From an uncultured Opitutaceae bacterium (GTDB taxonomy: Bacteria; Verrucomicrobiota; Verrucomicrobiae; Opitutales; Opitutaceae), in contig CAMLSH010000242.1 in assembly GCA_946482625.1 (NCBI GenBank), forward strand, positions 1 through 6,146: 6,146 nucleotides of DNA. Direction: 5' to 3'. Positions 5,689 to 6,146 of the stretch are shown here, piece after piece. The translations under genes and the position numbers were made by a program. A model generated the notes under the pieces. It saw nothing but the letters and a program-made list of their open reading frames with translations. It did no database searches and was not told where the DNA came from. The number at the start of each line of letters is the position of its first letter. The stretch's first letter is position 1.

Positions 5689-6146
5689 TCACCGATTCCG
5701 CCCGAACAGCAGCCGTAACGAGTTTAAGCATACGACAACCGTGCTGCCTTCGTGCGCGGCCACACCGACCGCCAGCGGCACGATTCCGAAAATCGACGCC
5801 ACCGCCATCAGCACAACCACACCGAGCGAGATCGCCAGGTTCTGCTTGATCACACGCTTCGCCCGCCGGCTCAGCTTCAGCGCAGAGAGAAAATTCTCGA
5901 TGCGGTCATGCATCAAGATCACCTCCGCCTGCTCAAGCGCCGCGTCGCTGCCGCGCGCGCCCATCGCCACCGAAACATCCGCCGCGGCCAAGGACGGCGC
6001 ATCGTTCACGCCGTCACCGACCATCGCCACTGAATGCCCTTCTTTGCGAAACGACTGGATCGCCTCGACCTTGCCCTCGGGCGTGAGCCCTGCGCGCACG
6101 TCGTCGAGACCGATCTCGCGCGCCACATTCTCCGCCGCGTGCCGCC
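5689..6146 (-). CDS. Metal-transporting P1B-type ATPase, C-terminal part (5' end outside window)
   Basis: C-terminal 151 residues of an inner-membrane pump that uses ATP to export divalent transition-metal ions. The frame is open from the right edge of the window to the TGA at 5689-5691; the GTG at 6124-6126 is internal. The end of the phosphorylation domain is visible: LTPEGKVEAI with the conserved Lys, and GDGVNDAP at 5995-6018, the Mg-binding hinge motif. Two hydrophobic segments follow (LAISLGVVVLMAVASIFG, then PLAVGV through VVVCL), the last carrying HEGST at 5740-5754 and ending in NSLRLLF. His-Glu-Gly in the last membrane helix is the mark of the P1B-4 group (CoaT, CtpD and relatives; cobalt, iron or zinc). 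Zn/Cd/Pb pumps of group P1B-2 have Asp-x-Gly there. The membrane CPC/SPC motif, the DKTG site and the N-terminal region are outside the window, so the substrate remains open. Confidence 0.92.
   Translation of the reverse strand, partial: RHAAENVAREIGLDDVRAGLTPEGKVEAIQSFRKEGHSVAMVGDGVNDAPSLAAADVSVAMGARGSDAALEQAEVILMHDRIENFLSALKLSRRAKRVIKQNLAISLGVVVLMAVASIFGIVPLAVGVAAHEGSTVVVCLNSLRLLFGRNR

Noticed and set aside
1..6146. Possible undescribed multi-gene system (defence, toxin-antitoxin, biosynthetic cluster, CRISPR)
   Set aside because: All credible genes belong to known families and, apart from zwf-opcA, show no operon coupling. There is no repeat-spacer array, transposase, integrase or toxin-like small gene pair, and no tRNA or rRNA was recognised.

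Overview
This is a 6.1 kb piece of a GC-rich bacterial chromosome. It carries four or five ordinary housekeeping and accessory genes and no mobile element, phage, CRISPR array or RNA gene that I can see. The best guess for the host is the phylum Verrucomicrobiota, possibly an Opitutaceae-like bacterium. This is inferred from three things: the zwf-opcA pair, the Cys protease with its short beta-rich N-terminal module followed by an Ala/Glu/Lys-rich linker, and the lack of clear Shine-Dalgarno sequences at most starts. It is not proved, because no rRNA or other marker gene is present.

Layout from left to right. The plus strand opens with the 3' two-thirds of a class II fructose-bisphosphate aldolase gene, closed by a strong intrinsic terminator (689-728). 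Next, also on the plus strand, is a secreted papain-like cysteine protease (901-2112). It converges on the minus-strand opcA gene with only 46 bases between the two stop codons. On the minus strand, reading right to left, come the 3' end of a metal-transporting P-type ATPase of the P1B-4 type, a pair of abutting hairpins, a UPF0102/YraN nuclease-fold protein, zwf (glucose-6-phosphate dehydrogenase) and opcA (its assembly factor).

How the genes relate. zwf and opcA form one functional unit: the enzyme that opens the oxidative pentose phosphate pathway, and the partner that promotes its active oligomeric state. Aldolase belongs to the neighbouring part of central carbon metabolism but lies on the other strand with its own terminator. 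The protease, the YraN protein and the metal pump have no evident link to these genes or to one another.

I looked for an undescribed multi-gene system and did not find one. The least explained material is non-coding: a long imperfect inverted repeat with an extra direct repeat between zwf and opcA, a GC hairpin directly in front of the zwf start codon, and a tandem hairpin pair behind the ATPase gene. The very long open frame on the plus strand (2456-5587) is best read as a shadow of the minus-strand genes.
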